Counted from the stretch's first letter, positions 1 to 7,765 are shown. The stretch is 17,971 bases of DNA from an uncultured Oscillospiraceae bacterium (GCA_900547445.1 URGJ01000025.1:1-17971), one strand, 5' to 3'. The notes: generated by a model from the sequence alone, not told the origin. Made by a program: numbers and translations.

Positions 1-2771
1 CCCCCGCCATATCAGGCTCGGCAGGCTTAGGTCTTGCCGAGGCGGCGCATATTCCGTTTATACAGGAGGTTTTCGCAACAGGCGAGGTTGTAAAGCTAAA
101 GGAGCCCGACACATCCTGCGTAATAGAGCTCGGCGGCGAGGACGCTAAGATAATCTTCTTTGACGGCGGACTTGATGAGCGCATGAACGGCAGTTGTGCG
201 GGCGGCACGGGCGCTTTTATCGACCAGATGGCGACACTTTTAAACATCACGGTTGACGAGCTTGATAAATTAAGCCTTGACGCGGGCAGACTTTATCCTA
301 TAGCGTCCCGTTGCGGCGTTTTCGCTAAGACCGATATTCAGCCGCTTCTCAATCAGGGAGCGCGAAAAGAGGACGTTGCCGCGAGCATTTATCAGGCGGT
401 GGTAAATCAGACCATAGCGGGACTGGCGCAAGGCAAAAAAATAGAGGGCAAGGTGCTTTTCTTAGGCGGCCCACTTTATTACTGCAAGGGGCTGGGTATT
501 CGCTTTAAGAAAACTCTGGGGCTTGACGACGAACACGCAGTGTTCCCCGAATACGGGCGTTATGCCGTGGCTTTGGGCGCGTCCTATTATGCCGAAAAAC
601 AGCAGGATACATATACTGCCGATTCCCTTATAAAGGCGGTAGAAAACGCAAGCTCTGTATCTTCGGGTAAGGGAAGATTAAAGCCGCTTTTTGCAAATGA
701 GGACGAGTACAGGGAATTTGTAAATAGGCACGCGAAATCCACGGTTAAAAACGCGGATATTGCCGAATATAAGGGCAAAGCCTACCTCGGAATAGACTGC
801 GGCTCTACTACCACAAAGCTCTGTCTTTTGACCGAAAATAACGAAATTTTGTATTCCTATTACGCCTCCAATCAGGGTAATCCCGTGGAGATTGTAAGGG
901 AACAGCTGACCGAGATTTATTCTCTTTTAGACGATAAAATTGTAATCGCGGGCTCTGCAGTTACAGGCTACGGTGAGGAGCTTATCAAGCACGCATTTTC
1001 GGTGGATTACGGCATTGTAGAGACAATTGCCCACTATACTGCCGCTAAATATTTCGAGCCTGATGTCGGCTTTATTCTTGACATCGGCGGTCAGGATATT
1101 AAGTGCTTTAAGATTAGAAACGGCGCGATTGACAGCATTATGTTAAACGAGGCCTGCTCCTCCGGTTGCGGCTCGTTCCTTGAAACCTTTGCTAAGGCAA
1201 TGGGCTACTCTATCGAGGACTTTGCCGAAAAGGGACTTCACGGTAAAGCGCCCGTTGATTTGGGCAGCCGTTGTACCGTATTTATGAATTCCTCGGTCAA
1301 GCAGTCGCAAAAGGACGGCGCTTCGGTAGAGGATATTTCGGCGGGACTGTCAATAAGCGTTGTTAAAAATGCGCTTTATAAGGTTATCCGCGCCTCCTCC
1401 GCAGACGAGCTTGGCGAAAAAATAGTCGTTCAGGGCGGCACATTTTATAATGACGCGGTTCTGCGCGCCTTTGAGCGGGAGATAGGTCACAATGTTATTC
1501 GCCCCTCAATAGCGGGACTTATGGGCGCATACGGCGCGGCGCTTTACTCCAAAAAATGCGAAAAATCAAATATTATTGACAGCGAGGCGCTTAAAAGCTT
1601 CACTCACACCTCAAAATCCGCCGTTTGTCAGGGCTGTACCAACCATTGCAGACTTACCGTTAACTCCTTCGGCGACGGTAAGCGGTTTATTTCGGGCAAC
1701 CAGTGCGAAAAGGGACTCGGAAAAGCCGTCACAGAGGAACCGCTACCTAACCTTTACGAATTTAAGCGAAATTATATGACTTCCCTTAAATCGGAGGAGG
1801 GAACCCGCGGAACGGTAGGTCTGCCGCTGGCGCTCGGTATGTATGAATTACTCCCCTTGTGGAACGGAATTTTCACGAAATTAGGCTTTAAGGTTTTAGT
1901 TTCGCCTATGTCCACACGTCGCACCTATGAAAAGGGGCAGTTTTCCATTCCGTCGGACACCGCCTGCTATCCCGCGAAGATAATGCACGGTCACATTGAA
2001 TCACTTATTGAGGACGGCGTAGACGCGATTTTTTACCCCTGCATAACCTACAATATGGACGAGAAAATGACCGACAATCACTATAACTGCCCTGTTGTGG
2101 CGTATTATTCCGAGCTTTTAAAGGGCAATGTTGAGGAACTCGCAAAGGTTAAATTCCTCTATCCCTACCTTAATATCAACAATAAAAAAGAGCTTGCTAA
2201 GGAACTTTATAACTACCTTTCAAAATTCTTTGACGGAATTACCAAAATCGAGGTAAAGTCGGCTGTGGATTACGGTATTGAACAGTATGCCAAGTATATG
2301 CAGGCGGTTAGGGACGAGGGCGCACGGGCGCTCGAATTTGCGCGAAAAAACAATAAGCGCATTATGATTTTGGCGGGCAGACCCTACCATATTGACGCCG
2401 AAATCGGTCACGGAATAGATAAGCTTGCAAATTCTTTAGGATTTGTCGTAGTAAGCGAGGACAGCGTTTTCGGGCTTGCCGAGCCGTTTACGGTCAAGGT
2501 TTTAAACCAATGGACCTACCACGCAAGGCTCTACCGCGCGGCGCGCTACGCCGCGGAGCATAAGGATACCGAGCTTGTGCAGTTGGTATCCTTCGGCTGC
2601 GGGGTGGACGCGATAACCACCGACGAAGTGCGCTCAATACTCGAAGGCGCGGGCAAATACTACACACAGATTAAAATTGACGAGATAACAAATCTCGGAG
2701 CGGTCAAAATCAGACTGCGTTCGCTTATAGGAGCGCTTGACGAAAGGGGCGGGGAAAATGGAAGAGCGTAA
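1..2771 (+). CDS. Acyl-CoA dehydratase activase-related protein, tandem ASKHA ATPase domains plus DUF2229 (5' end outside window)
   Basis: The reading frame is open from base 3, so this is the 3' part (922 codons visible) of a gene starting upstream; the first internal ATG at 183 lies inside a conserved motif and is not the start. The sequence shows two BcrAD/BadFG-type ATPase domains. The first lacks its N-terminal phosphate loop but keeps SCAGGTG (near 192) and SRCGVF (near 306). The second begins GIDCGSTTTK (near 790) and carries DIGGQD, ACSSGCGSF and SRCTVF. These paired cysteines match the family's bridging [4Fe-4S] ligands. A CxxCxxxC...C segment follows (about 1627-1708), then a DUF2229-like region from about 1800. 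Known family role: ATP-dependent electron activation of 2-hydroxyacyl-CoA dehydratases; the long tandem version has no established substrate. The next gene overlaps by 14 bases and supplies the HgdB-like part often fused in relatives, so the two probably act together. The family call is firm, the function is not. Confidence 0.88.
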   Translation, partial: PAISGSAGLGLAEAAHIPFIQEVFATGEVVKLKEPDTSCVIELGGEDAKIIFFDGGLDERMNGSCAGGTGAFIDQMATLLNITVDELDKLSLDAGRLYPIASRCGVFAKTDIQPLLNQGARKEDVAASIYQAVVNQTIAGLAQGKKIEGKVLFLGGPLYYCKGLGIRFKKTLGLDDEHAVFPEYGRYAVALGASYYAEKQQDTYTADSLIKAVENASSVSSGKGRLKPLFANEDEYREFVNRHAKSTVKNADIAEYKGKAYLGIDCGSTTTKLCLLTENNEILYSYYASNQGNPVEIVREQLTEIYSLLDDKIVIAGSAVTGYGEELIKHAFSVDYGIVETIAHYTAAKYFEPDVGFILDIGGQDIKCFKIRNGAIDSIMLNEACSSGCGSFLETFAKAMGYSIEDFAEKGLHGKAPVDLGSRCTVFMNSSVKQSQKDGASVEDISAGLSISVVKNALYKVIRASSADELGEKIVVQGGTFYNDAVLRAFEREIGHNVIRPSIAGLMGAYGAALYSKKCEKSNIIDSEALKSFTHTSKSAVCQGCTNHCRLTVNSFGDGKRFISGNQCEKGLGKAVTEEPLPNLYEFKRNYMTSLKSEEGTRGTVGLPLALGMYELLPLWNGIFTKLGFKVLVSPMSTRRTYEKGQFSIPSDTACYPAKIMHGHIESLIEDGVDAIFYPCITYNMDEKMTDNHYNCPVVAYYSELLKGNVEELAKVKFLYPYLNINNKKELAKELYNYLSKFFDGITKIEVKSAVDYGIEQYAKYMQAVRDEGARALEFARKNNKRIMILAGRPYHIDAEIGHGIDKLANSLGFVVVSEDSVFGLAEPFTVKVLNQWTYHARLYRAARYAAEHKDTELVQLVSFGCGVDAITTDEVRSILEGAGKYYTQIKIDEITNLGAVKIRLRSLIGALDERGGENGRA

Positions 2772-4077
2772 ATACATACCCTTTACCGAAGAGATGAAAA
2801 AGGACTATACAATACTTGTTCCGAATATGCTTCCGCGCCATTTTAAGCTCTTTTTACAGGTATTTAAGAATTACGGATATAAAATGGAGTTGCTTGAAAC
2901 CTCGGGCAAAAAAATTATAGAAACGGGGCTTAAGTATGTCCATAACGATACCTGTTATCCCGCAATCCTTGTAATCGGTCAGTTTATAGACGCGCTTCAG
3001 TCGGGTAAATACAATGTGAATAAAACCGCGCTTATCCTTTTTCAGACGGGCGGAGGTTGCAGAGCGTCTAACTATATATTCCTTTTAAGAAAAGCCCTTG
3101 AAAGGGCGGGCTACGGCTTTGTGCCTGTAATTTCCTTTAATTTGGGCGGGCTTGAAAAGCACCCGGGCTTCAAGCTTACTGTGCCGATTCTTCACCGACT
3201 GTTTTACGCCATAATTTACGGCGATATGCTGATGACTCTTGTAAATCAGTGCAAACCGTACGAAATAAATAAAGGAGAGACCGAGCGGCTTGCGGACGAG
3301 CTTACTGTTGAGCTTGCAAATAAAATGCAGTCGGAGGGTATTTCCTTTAAAAAGGTTAAGCAAAACTGCAAAATGATGCTTCGCCGATTTGCCGGAATAC
3401 CGCGCACAAAGGAAACCAAGGTTAAGGTCGGGGTTGTAGGGGAGATATACGTTAAATATTCGCCCCTCGGAAACAATGATTTGGAGCAGTTTTTGCTTGA
3501 CGAGGGGGCTGAGGTTGTAGTCCCGGGTCTTCTTGACTTCTTTATGTACTGCATTGTCTCTAATCTGACCGATATATGGCTTTACGGACTTCATAAACTG
3601 CGGGGTCCCGTGCTTAATTTTGTGTTTAACTACCTTGTCGGTCAGCAGAATGAGATTATAGCCTTAATGGAGGAGGACGGAAATTTTGCACCGCCCACGC
3701 CTATTAAGCATACAATGTCATTAATAGAGGACTTTATGGGACTCGGCACAAAAATGGGGGAGGGCTGGCTTTTGCCTGCCGAAATGCTTGAACTCAACGA
3801 CGAGGGCGTGCATAATATTGTCTGCACCCAGCCGTTCGGCTGTCTGCCCAACCATATCTGCGGCAAGGGTATGATGAAGCCGCTTAAAGAAAAAAATCCC
3901 GATATGAATATTGTCGCTATCGATTACGATTCGGGAGCGTCAAAGGTTAATCAGGAAAACCGTATCAAGCTGATGCTTGCAAACGCAAGGGCAAATCTTG
4001 CGGAAAAAGAGCGTGAAAACGCCGTTTTGCCGACAGATGAAAATAAAAAAGAAAAAATTTTTTCAAAAAACACTTGA
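2758..4077 (+). CDS. 2-hydroxyacyl-CoA dehydratase (HgdB-like) component, activase-associated
   Basis: The protein is 439 aa if started at ATG 2758, which sits behind the G-rich AAAGGGGCGGGG. An in-frame TTG at 2737 would add seven residues but has no better ribosome site. Family-like segments are NDTCYPA (near 2946), TGGGCRASNY (near 3048), VGVVGEIYVKYSP (near 3430) and CTQPFGCLPNH (near 3822), typical of the HgdB-like C-terminal part of long activase-type proteins (COG3580/COG3581 kind). The cysteines in the first, second and fourth segments could bind an iron-sulfur cluster; that is inference. The gene overlaps the upstream one by 14 bases in the +1 frame, suggesting translational coupling. 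In many Clostridia the equivalent region is fused to the upstream protein as one chain of about 1400 residues. The substrate is unknown. The C-terminus is Lys/Glu-rich, and its stop codon lies inside the -35 box of the next promoter. Confidence 0.83.
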   Translation: MEERKYIPFTEEMKKDYTILVPNMLPRHFKLFLQVFKNYGYKMELLETSGKKIIETGLKYVHNDTCYPAILVIGQFIDALQSGKYNVNKTALILFQTGGGCRASNYIFLLRKALERAGYGFVPVISFNLGGLEKHPGFKLTVPILHRLFYAIIYGDMLMTLVNQCKPYEINKGETERLADELTVELANKMQSEGISFKKVKQNCKMMLRRFAGIPRTKETKVKVGVVGEIYVKYSPLGNNDLEQFLLDEGAEVVVPGLLDFFMYCIVSNLTDIWLYGLHKLRGPVLNFVFNYLVGQQNEIIALMEEDGNFAPPTPIKHTMSLIEDFMGLGTKMGEGWLLPAEMLELNDEGVHNIVCTQPFGCLPNHICGKGMMKPLKEKNPDMNIVAIDYDSGASKVNQENRIKLMLANARANLAEKERENAVLPTDENKKEKIFSKNT

Positions 4078-4102
4078 CAAAGCGTATATTTAATGATATT
4101 AT
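4074..4102 (+). promoter_or_regulatory. Sigma70-type promoter of the T-box/trp transporter operon
   Basis: TTGACA (4074-4079), a 17-base spacer and TATTAT (4097-4102). Transcription should start around 4109, just before the T-box stem I. The -35 box overlaps the TGA stop of the preceding gene (4075-4077), so the two units are packed with no spacer. Confidence 0.8.
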
Positions 4103-4108
4103 ATCGGC

Positions 4109-4380
4109 AACAAAGAGAAACCTATGATTAAGAAGAGTAGCTTTACTTAAAACCTAAAGAGAGCGGCTGATGGTGGAAATGCCGTGGCAGAGAGTATTGT
4201 GAATGGACTTATGAGGGCGGCCGAAAGCATTTTTGTGAGTAGCAGCCGACGGGAACCGTACCCGTTATCCTAACGGCTTACATATCAGTGTAAGAAATGA
4301 GCGGTCGGTTTTACCGACAACTTGGGTGGTACCGCAGGATTTTTAAGTCTTGTCCCATTTTTATGGGATAAGACTTTTTT
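4109..4380 (+). promoter_or_regulatory. T-box riboswitch, tryptophan specifier (TGG)
   Basis: This is a transcriptional antitermination leader that binds an uncharged tRNA. Visible elements are: the AGTA specifier-loop S-turn (4136-4139); a stem I distal hairpin CGGC/GCCG (4164-4167 with 4181-4184) enclosing the typical TGATGGTGGAAAT loop; GAA followed by the specifier TGG at 4204-4206; a stem III-like hairpin CTTACA/TGTAAG (4277-4294); the T-box core GGGTGGTACCGC (4324-4335) with the tRNA-end-binding TGGT at 4327-4330; and a terminator (4345-4380). GCGGT (4301-4305) can pair with ACCGC (4331-4335) to form the antiterminator. The codon TGG fits tRNA-Trp (CCA), encoded at 7897. The downstream transporter is of the type comparative genomics links to Trp T-boxes, which agrees independently. 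The T-box is certain; the Trp specificity is strongly supported. Confidence 0.95.
4345..4380 (+). terminator. Rho-independent terminator of the T-box
   Basis: A 14-bp stem (4345-4358 with 4363-4376, one G-T pair), a TTTT loop and a T-run to 4380. It is the OFF-state structure, expected to form when tRNA-Trp is charged. Confidence 0.92.
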
Positions 4381-4399
4381 GATTTTGGAGGAGAATTTT

Positions 4400-4438
4400 A
4401 TGTTTTTATTAACCAAACGATGGCGTGCTTCTATTTAA
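4400..4438 (+). CDS. Putative 12-aa leader peptide with one Trp codon
   Basis: An ATG at 4400 follows a strong Shine-Dalgarno TGGAGGAG (4386-4393) with 6-base spacing and opens a 12-codon frame, MFLLTKRWRASI, ending in TAA at 4438. It lies between the T-box terminator and the transporter lipoprotein gene, whose own ribosome site starts 23 bases later. Its ribosome site looks stronger than that of the structural gene. The Trp codon (4421-4423) lies between two Arg codons. Trp-containing leader peptides are known behind T-boxes elsewhere (the B. subtilis anti-TRAP operon), but a single Trp codon is weak evidence for attenuation. It could also be a translation-coupling peptide or a chance frame. 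Confidence 0.4.
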   Translation: MFLLTKRWRASI

Positions 4439-4475
4439 GCAATTAAAAACAATAAATTTTAAGGAGAAAATTATT

Positions 4476-5447
4476 ATGAAAAACATTAAAAAAATCATTG
4501 CTTTTGTATTAACCTTAACACTTGTATTCGCTTTCGCGGGCTGCGGCACTAAGAAGGACGGCTCTGCCAAAAAGACAATCGGTATTATTCAATTCGGCTC
4601 TCACGCTTCCCTTAACAACTGCTATGACGGCATTATGAAGGGACTTAAGGAAAACGGAATCAACGAGGAAGACTACAATATCGAATATGTAAACAGCAAC
4701 TTTGACCCCAGCGTTTCACAGACCCAGGCTAACAACCTTGTGAACAAAAAGGCGGCTGTGATTATCGCTATCGCGACACCCTCCGCAGTTGCCGCCGCCA
4801 ATGCCGCCGCAGATAAAGATGTGCCTGTCGTATACTGCGCGATTACAGACGCTACGGTTATGAAAAATTACGGGAACGTGACAGGCTCTTCGGATATTCC
4901 GAACTTTGAAAAGCAGTTAGAGGTCGTAACGGGCTTTATGAACAAGACCGCGCTTAAAATCGGCGTGCTTTACTCAACCGAAGAATCAAGCTCTCCCGTT
5001 CAGGTTGAAAACCTTAAGAAAGCGGCAGAGAAGTATGAGGGAATGGAAATTTTAGATTCTGCCGTGGCGGACATCAACACCATCGACGCTAAGACTAACG
5101 AACTTATCGGCAGAGGCGTCGACTGCTTTGTAAACCTGCTTGACAACACAGTTGTCGGAAAGCTTGAAACAAACATACTCCCGATTACCAACGAAAAGAA
5201 AATACCTGTTTTCGGCTCTGAAATCGAGCAGGTAAAGGTCGGCTGTGCGGCGAGCGCTTCAATTGACTATATCGACGTAGGTGCGTCCGCGGGCAAGTCG
5301 GCGGCGGAAATCTTAGGCGGCAAGAGCGCATCGGAAATCCCCGTGGCTTATATCACCGAGCCTACAAATTACTATAACAGCAAGGTTTGCACAGAATTAG
5401 GACTTACCGTTCCGACTAACGTTACCGCGGAAGATGTAGCAAAATAA
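4476..5447 (+). CDS. trpX: Tryptophan ABC transporter substrate-binding lipoprotein (TrpX type)
   Basis: This 323-aa protein is probably the membrane-anchored receptor of a tryptophan importer. The start at ATG 4476 is set by AAGGAG (4461-4466) and a proper signal sequence; upstream in-frame GTG 4425 would bury it. The signal is KKxxAFVLTLTLVFAFAGC with the lipid-modified Cys at residue 23. The mature part is a two-lobed ABC_sub_bind (PF04392 / COG2984) fold, with family segments GIIQFGSHASLNNCYDG, NSNFDPSVSQTQANNLV and IATPSAVAAANAA. The specificity is inferred, since COG2984 proteins have varied ligands, but the upstream T-box with a TGG specifier and the matching permease and ATPase genes point to tryptophan. 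It is the first full gene of a T-box-controlled operon and is followed by an intercistronic hairpin. Confidence 0.88.
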   Translation: MKNIKKIIAFVLTLTLVFAFAGCGTKKDGSAKKTIGIIQFGSHASLNNCYDGIMKGLKENGINEEDYNIEYVNSNFDPSVSQTQANNLVNKKAAVIIAIATPSAVAAANAAADKDVPVVYCAITDATVMKNYGNVTGSSDIPNFEKQLEVVTGFMNKTALKIGVLYSTEESSSPVQVENLKKAAEKYEGMEILDSAVADINTIDAKTNELIGRGVDCFVNLLDNTVVGKLETNILPITNEKKIPVFGSEIEQVKVGCAASASIDYIDVGASAGKSAAEILGGKSASEIPVAYITEPTNYYNSKVCTELGLTVPTNVTAEDVAK

Positions 5448-5463
5448 TTTCAATAAAAAATAT

Positions 5464-5489
5464 AGCGCGGCGTGAAAAATCGCCGCGCT
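5464..5489 (+). promoter_or_regulatory. Intercistronic hairpin between trpX and trpY
   Basis: A perfect 9-bp GC-rich stem AGCGCGGCG/CGCCGCGCT with an 8-base loop, followed by GAAAATATATT and not by a T-run. It is therefore unlikely to be a full terminator. Such hairpins after binding-protein genes commonly protect the upstream message from 3' decay so the receptor is made in excess; that role is inferred here. Confidence 0.7.
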
Positions 5490-5517
5490 GAAAATATATT
5501 AAAAAGGGAAATGTGAT

Positions 5518-6474
5518 ATGCTTTTCTTTGCTACTACTATCGACGGACTGCAAATGGGGCTTTGTTTTGCGGTTTTGGCGCTCGGAGTTTATATATCCTA
5601 TTCTATTCTTGATTTCCCCGACCTCTCGGTTGACGGCACCTTTCCGCTCGGCGGCGTTGTCTGCACAATATTAATGCTGAAGTCAGGCATTCCCGCCCTG
5701 CCCGCGATACTTTTAAGCTTTTTTGCGGGGCTTGCGGCGGGCGCGGTGACGGGCGTTCTGCACGTTAAGTTCAACATTTCAAAGCTGCTTTCGGGCATTA
5801 TTGTTATGACCGCGCTTTTGTCGGTCACCTTGAGCCTTACAAAGCTGCTTACAAGGACGGGGCTTACCACCACGATTTTCTCCTTCAGGAGTGAAAATTT
5901 GAGCGGTATTTTCAGCGGAAAAGCGGCAGGACTTTTGGGTAATGCAAACCGCGATTATATGATACTTATAATCGAGCTTGTTTTTGTGATTTCGGTTAAA
6001 ATAATTATCGATTTATTCCTTAAAACAAAGCTTGGCTATATGCTTAGGGCTACGGGCGATAATGAAATGCTGGTCGTTTCATTGGGTAAGGACAGCGGCA
6101 CATATAAGATTTTGGGTATCGCACTTGCAAACGGCTTTGTTTCAATGTCGGGCGCGCTTTATGCCAATCTTTTCTCACAGTATGATAATTCATGCGGCAG
6201 CGGCAAGGTGGTAATGGCGTTAGCCTCGGTAATTATAGGTATGGCGGTATTCTCAAAAATCCGCTTTATGAGCGATACCACGGCGGTTATTTTCGGCGCG
6301 GTAATATATTCATTATGCCTTAATTATTTGGTGCTGGTCGATACTAACGGTATTTATTTAAAGCTTTTGAACGCCCTTATGTTTGCACTTATTCTCATTT
6401 TTAATGATAAAACCTCGGGTTTTGTAGCAAGGCGCAGTAAGCTGAAAGGGGGATGCTCAAATGTTAGAGCTTAA
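5518..6474 (+). CDS. trpY: Tryptophan ABC transporter permease (TrpY type)
   Basis: This 318-aa very hydrophobic protein probably has 8-9 membrane helices and resembles COG4120, a branched-chain-like permease group. The N-terminal segment DFPDLSVDGTFPLGG is characteristic of the family, and a conserved cytoplasmic stretch LGYMLRATGDNEMLVVSLGKD (residues about 173-193) is the probable coupling region for the ATPase. ATG 5518 is preceded by AAAAAGGGA. The gene follows the receptor gene and overlaps the ATPase gene by 14 bases, the usual tight arrangement. It should form the channel as a homodimer. Tryptophan as substrate is inferred from the T-box. Confidence 0.87.
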   Translation: MLFFATTIDGLQMGLCFAVLALGVYISYSILDFPDLSVDGTFPLGGVVCTILMLKSGIPALPAILLSFFAGLAAGAVTGVLHVKFNISKLLSGIIVMTALLSVTLSLTKLLTRTGLTTTIFSFRSENLSGIFSGKAAGLLGNANRDYMILIIELVFVISVKIIIDLFLKTKLGYMLRATGDNEMLVVSLGKDSGTYKILGIALANGFVSMSGALYANLFSQYDNSCGSGKVVMALASVIIGMAVFSKIRFMSDTTAVIFGAVIYSLCLNYLVLVDTNGIYLKLLNALMFALILIFNDKTSGFVARRSKLKGGCSNVRA

Positions 6475-7234
6475 AAACGTATCTAAAATTTATAACCCCG
6501 GAACGGTGACCGAGCTTTGCCTGTTCGACAACTTTAATTTGACCGTAAATGACGGCGAGTTTATCTCGGTCGTCGGAAGCAACGGAAGCGGCAAGACCTC
6601 AATGCTTAATATTATATGCGGAAGTATACCGTTAAGTGGCGGCGAGGTGCTGATAGACGGCAAAAGCGTAAACGGATTGCGCGAATATCAGCGTTACCGT
6701 ATGATGGGCAGGGTTTATCAGAATCCCGCGGCGGGCACCTGTCCTAATATGACGATACTTGAGAATATGTCCCTTGCGGATAACAAGGGCAGGAGGTATG
6801 GGCTTTCCTTTGGTGTAAACCACGCTAAAAAGCAGTACTACCGCGAACAGCTAAGCACATTGGGACTCGGTCTTGAAGATAAGCTTGACGTAAAGTTAGG
6901 CGCGCTTTCGGGCGGGCAGCGTCAGGCTGTGTCCCTCCTTATGGCGACAATGACCCCGATTGATTTTCTTATTTTAGACGAGCATACCGCCGCCTTGGAC
7001 CCGAGAACCGCCGAGATTATTATGGAGCTTACCGATAAGGTAATAAAAGAAAAGCACTTAACAGCCATTATGGTAACTCACAATCTTCGCTATGCTGTGG
7101 AGTACGGCACAAGGCTTATTATGATGGATAAGGGAAATATAATTCTCGATAAGTCGGGCGGGGAAAAGCAGACAGCCAAGGTTGACGATATACTTGATAT
7201 ATTCAATAAAATAAGTATTGAATGTGGCAATTAA
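6461..7234 (+). CDS. trpZ: Tryptophan ABC transporter ATP-binding protein (TrpZ type)
   Basis: This 257-aa ABC ATPase (COG1101 type) energises the importer. All motifs are intact: Walker A GSNGSGKT (residues 39-46), Q-loop Gln86, signature LSGGQ (148-152), Walker B ILDE ending in Asp172-Glu173, and H-loop His206. The D-loop region reads DEHTAALDP, with His where many ABC proteins have Pro; I recall this as typical of this subfamily. ATG 6461 has AAAGGGGG upstream at a normal distance and lies inside the end of the permease gene, so translation is likely coupled. No strong plus-strand terminator follows; 7311-7338 holds a degraded hairpin. Confidence 0.9.
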   Translation: MLELKNVSKIYNPGTVTELCLFDNFNLTVNDGEFISVVGSNGSGKTSMLNIICGSIPLSGGEVLIDGKSVNGLREYQRYRMMGRVYQNPAAGTCPNMTILENMSLADNKGRRYGLSFGVNHAKKQYYREQLSTLGLGLEDKLDVKLGALSGGQRQAVSLLMATMTPIDFLILDEHTAALDPRTAEIIMELTDKVIKEKHLTAIMVTHNLRYAVEYGTRLIMMDKGNIILDKSGGEKQTAKVDDILDIFNKISIECGN

Positions 7235-7310
7235 TATAAAATTCTGATTTTTTACAAAGCAAAAAAAGATGCCACTTAAACGCGAGAAATAAAGCATTAT
7301 AAAAGAAGAA

Positions 7311-7338
7311 GCCCCGATACGCGTCTGCGTACCGAGGC
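7311..7338 (+). repeat. Imperfect hairpin related to the terminator at 7973-8020
   Basis: The inverted repeat GCCcCGaTACG...CGTAcCGaGGC has two mismatches. It is clearly similar in stem and loop to 7982-8010 (GCCTCGG...CCGAGGC, with TGCGT-TTGCGT in the middle). Both copies share an AAAAGAA-type left flank, but this copy has lost the T-rich right flank. It is probably the decayed or weak terminator of the trp transporter operon, or a small dispersed palindrome. Confidence 0.5.
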
Positions 7339-7395
7339 ACTCGGTTGTAAAGATGTAGCAAAAAAAAGTGCTACTTTCGGTTGAGACACAAGGAT

Positions 7396-7438
7396 AAAAA
7401 ATACCGCTGAACCCGAAGACGAATTGGGTCCAGCGGTA
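7396..7438 (-). terminator. Terminator of the tRNA-Ser pair (minus strand)
   Basis: On the minus strand TACCGCTG plus GACCC pair with GGGT plus CAGCGGTA, then a run of six T (complement of 7396-7401). It starts four bases past the tRNA-Ser(GCT) CCA end, so it fits the end of the minus-strand tRNA transcript. Confidence 0.85.
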
Positions 7439-7441
7439 CGC

Positions 7442-7535
7442 TGGCGGAGTAGGAGAGACTCGAACTCTCGCGCCGGAGTTTACCCGACCTACGCCCTTAG
7501 CAGGGGCGCCTCGTCACCAACTTGAGTACTACTCC
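7442..7535 (-). tRNA. tRNA-Ser (anticodon GCT)
   Basis: The complement folds as a 94-base class II tRNA: acceptor GGAGTAG/CTACTCC, discriminator G, encoded CCA, anticodon loop CTGCTAA (anticodon GCT, reading AGC/AGT), a long variable arm typical of Ser, and T-loop GTTCGAG. It is second in the minus-strand tRNA transcript, downstream of tRNA-Ser(TGA). Confidence 0.96.
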
Positions 7536-7564
7536 AAATTGCTGTGCGGTATAAAAATATTTAA

Positions 7565-7652
7565 TGGCGGAGAGGATGGGATTCGAACCCATGTGCCTTG
7601 TGGGCAAACGGTTTTCAAGACCGCCTCGTTATGACCGCTTCGATACCTCTCC
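7565..7652 (-). tRNA. tRNA-Ser (anticodon TGA)
   Basis: The complement has acceptor GGAGAGG/CCTCTCC, discriminator G, encoded CCA, anticodon loop CTTGAAA (anticodon TGA, reading TCA and relatives), a long variable arm and T-loop GTTCGAA. It is first in a two-tRNA minus-strand unit. Having two serine isoacceptors in tandem suggests local duplication or co-regulation. Confidence 0.96.
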
Positions 7653-7668
7653 GTGTTGCGACCTTAGT

Positions 7669-7697
7669 ATTTTACCATAAATAATTAAGAATGTCAA
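7669..7697 (-). promoter_or_regulatory. Promoter of the tRNA-Ser unit
   Basis: Minus-strand TTGACA (7692-7697), a 17-base spacer and TAAAAT (7669-7674), 16 bases before the first tRNA base. A strong near-consensus sigma70-type site, back to back with the plus-strand tRNA promoter. Confidence 0.85.
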
Positions 7698-7765
7698 CAT
7701 AAACCTAAGATAATTTTCATAAATTTAGAAAAGATAAAAAAGCCTCAAAAATTTTAAATCCGCTA

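Noticed and set aside
2742..2762. Programmed -1 ribosomal frameshift joining the activase and HgdB-like parts
   Set aside because: The needed shift is +1, and no X-XXY-YYZ heptamer exists in the upstream frame; an ordinary ATG with a G-rich ribosome site explains the second frame.
3085..3594. Minus-strand frame of 169 codons opposite the HgdB-like gene
   Set aside because: Shadow frame with no family features; the plus strand holds conserved motifs over the same stretch.
4425..4475. GTG start 17 codons upstream for the transporter lipoprotein
   Set aside because: It would put a charged extension before the signal peptide and overlaps the micro-ORF; AAGGAG at 4461 is spaced for ATG 4476.
7058..7297. 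Minus-strand frame of 79 codons at the end of trpZ
   Set aside because: Overlaps the H-loop region of trpZ and continues into AT-rich non-coding DNA; no ribosome site or family resemblance.
7355..7377. GTAGCA/TGCTAC hairpin as terminator of trpXYZ
   Set aside because: Only six pairs with a weak TTT tail and an A-rich loop; too weak to call.
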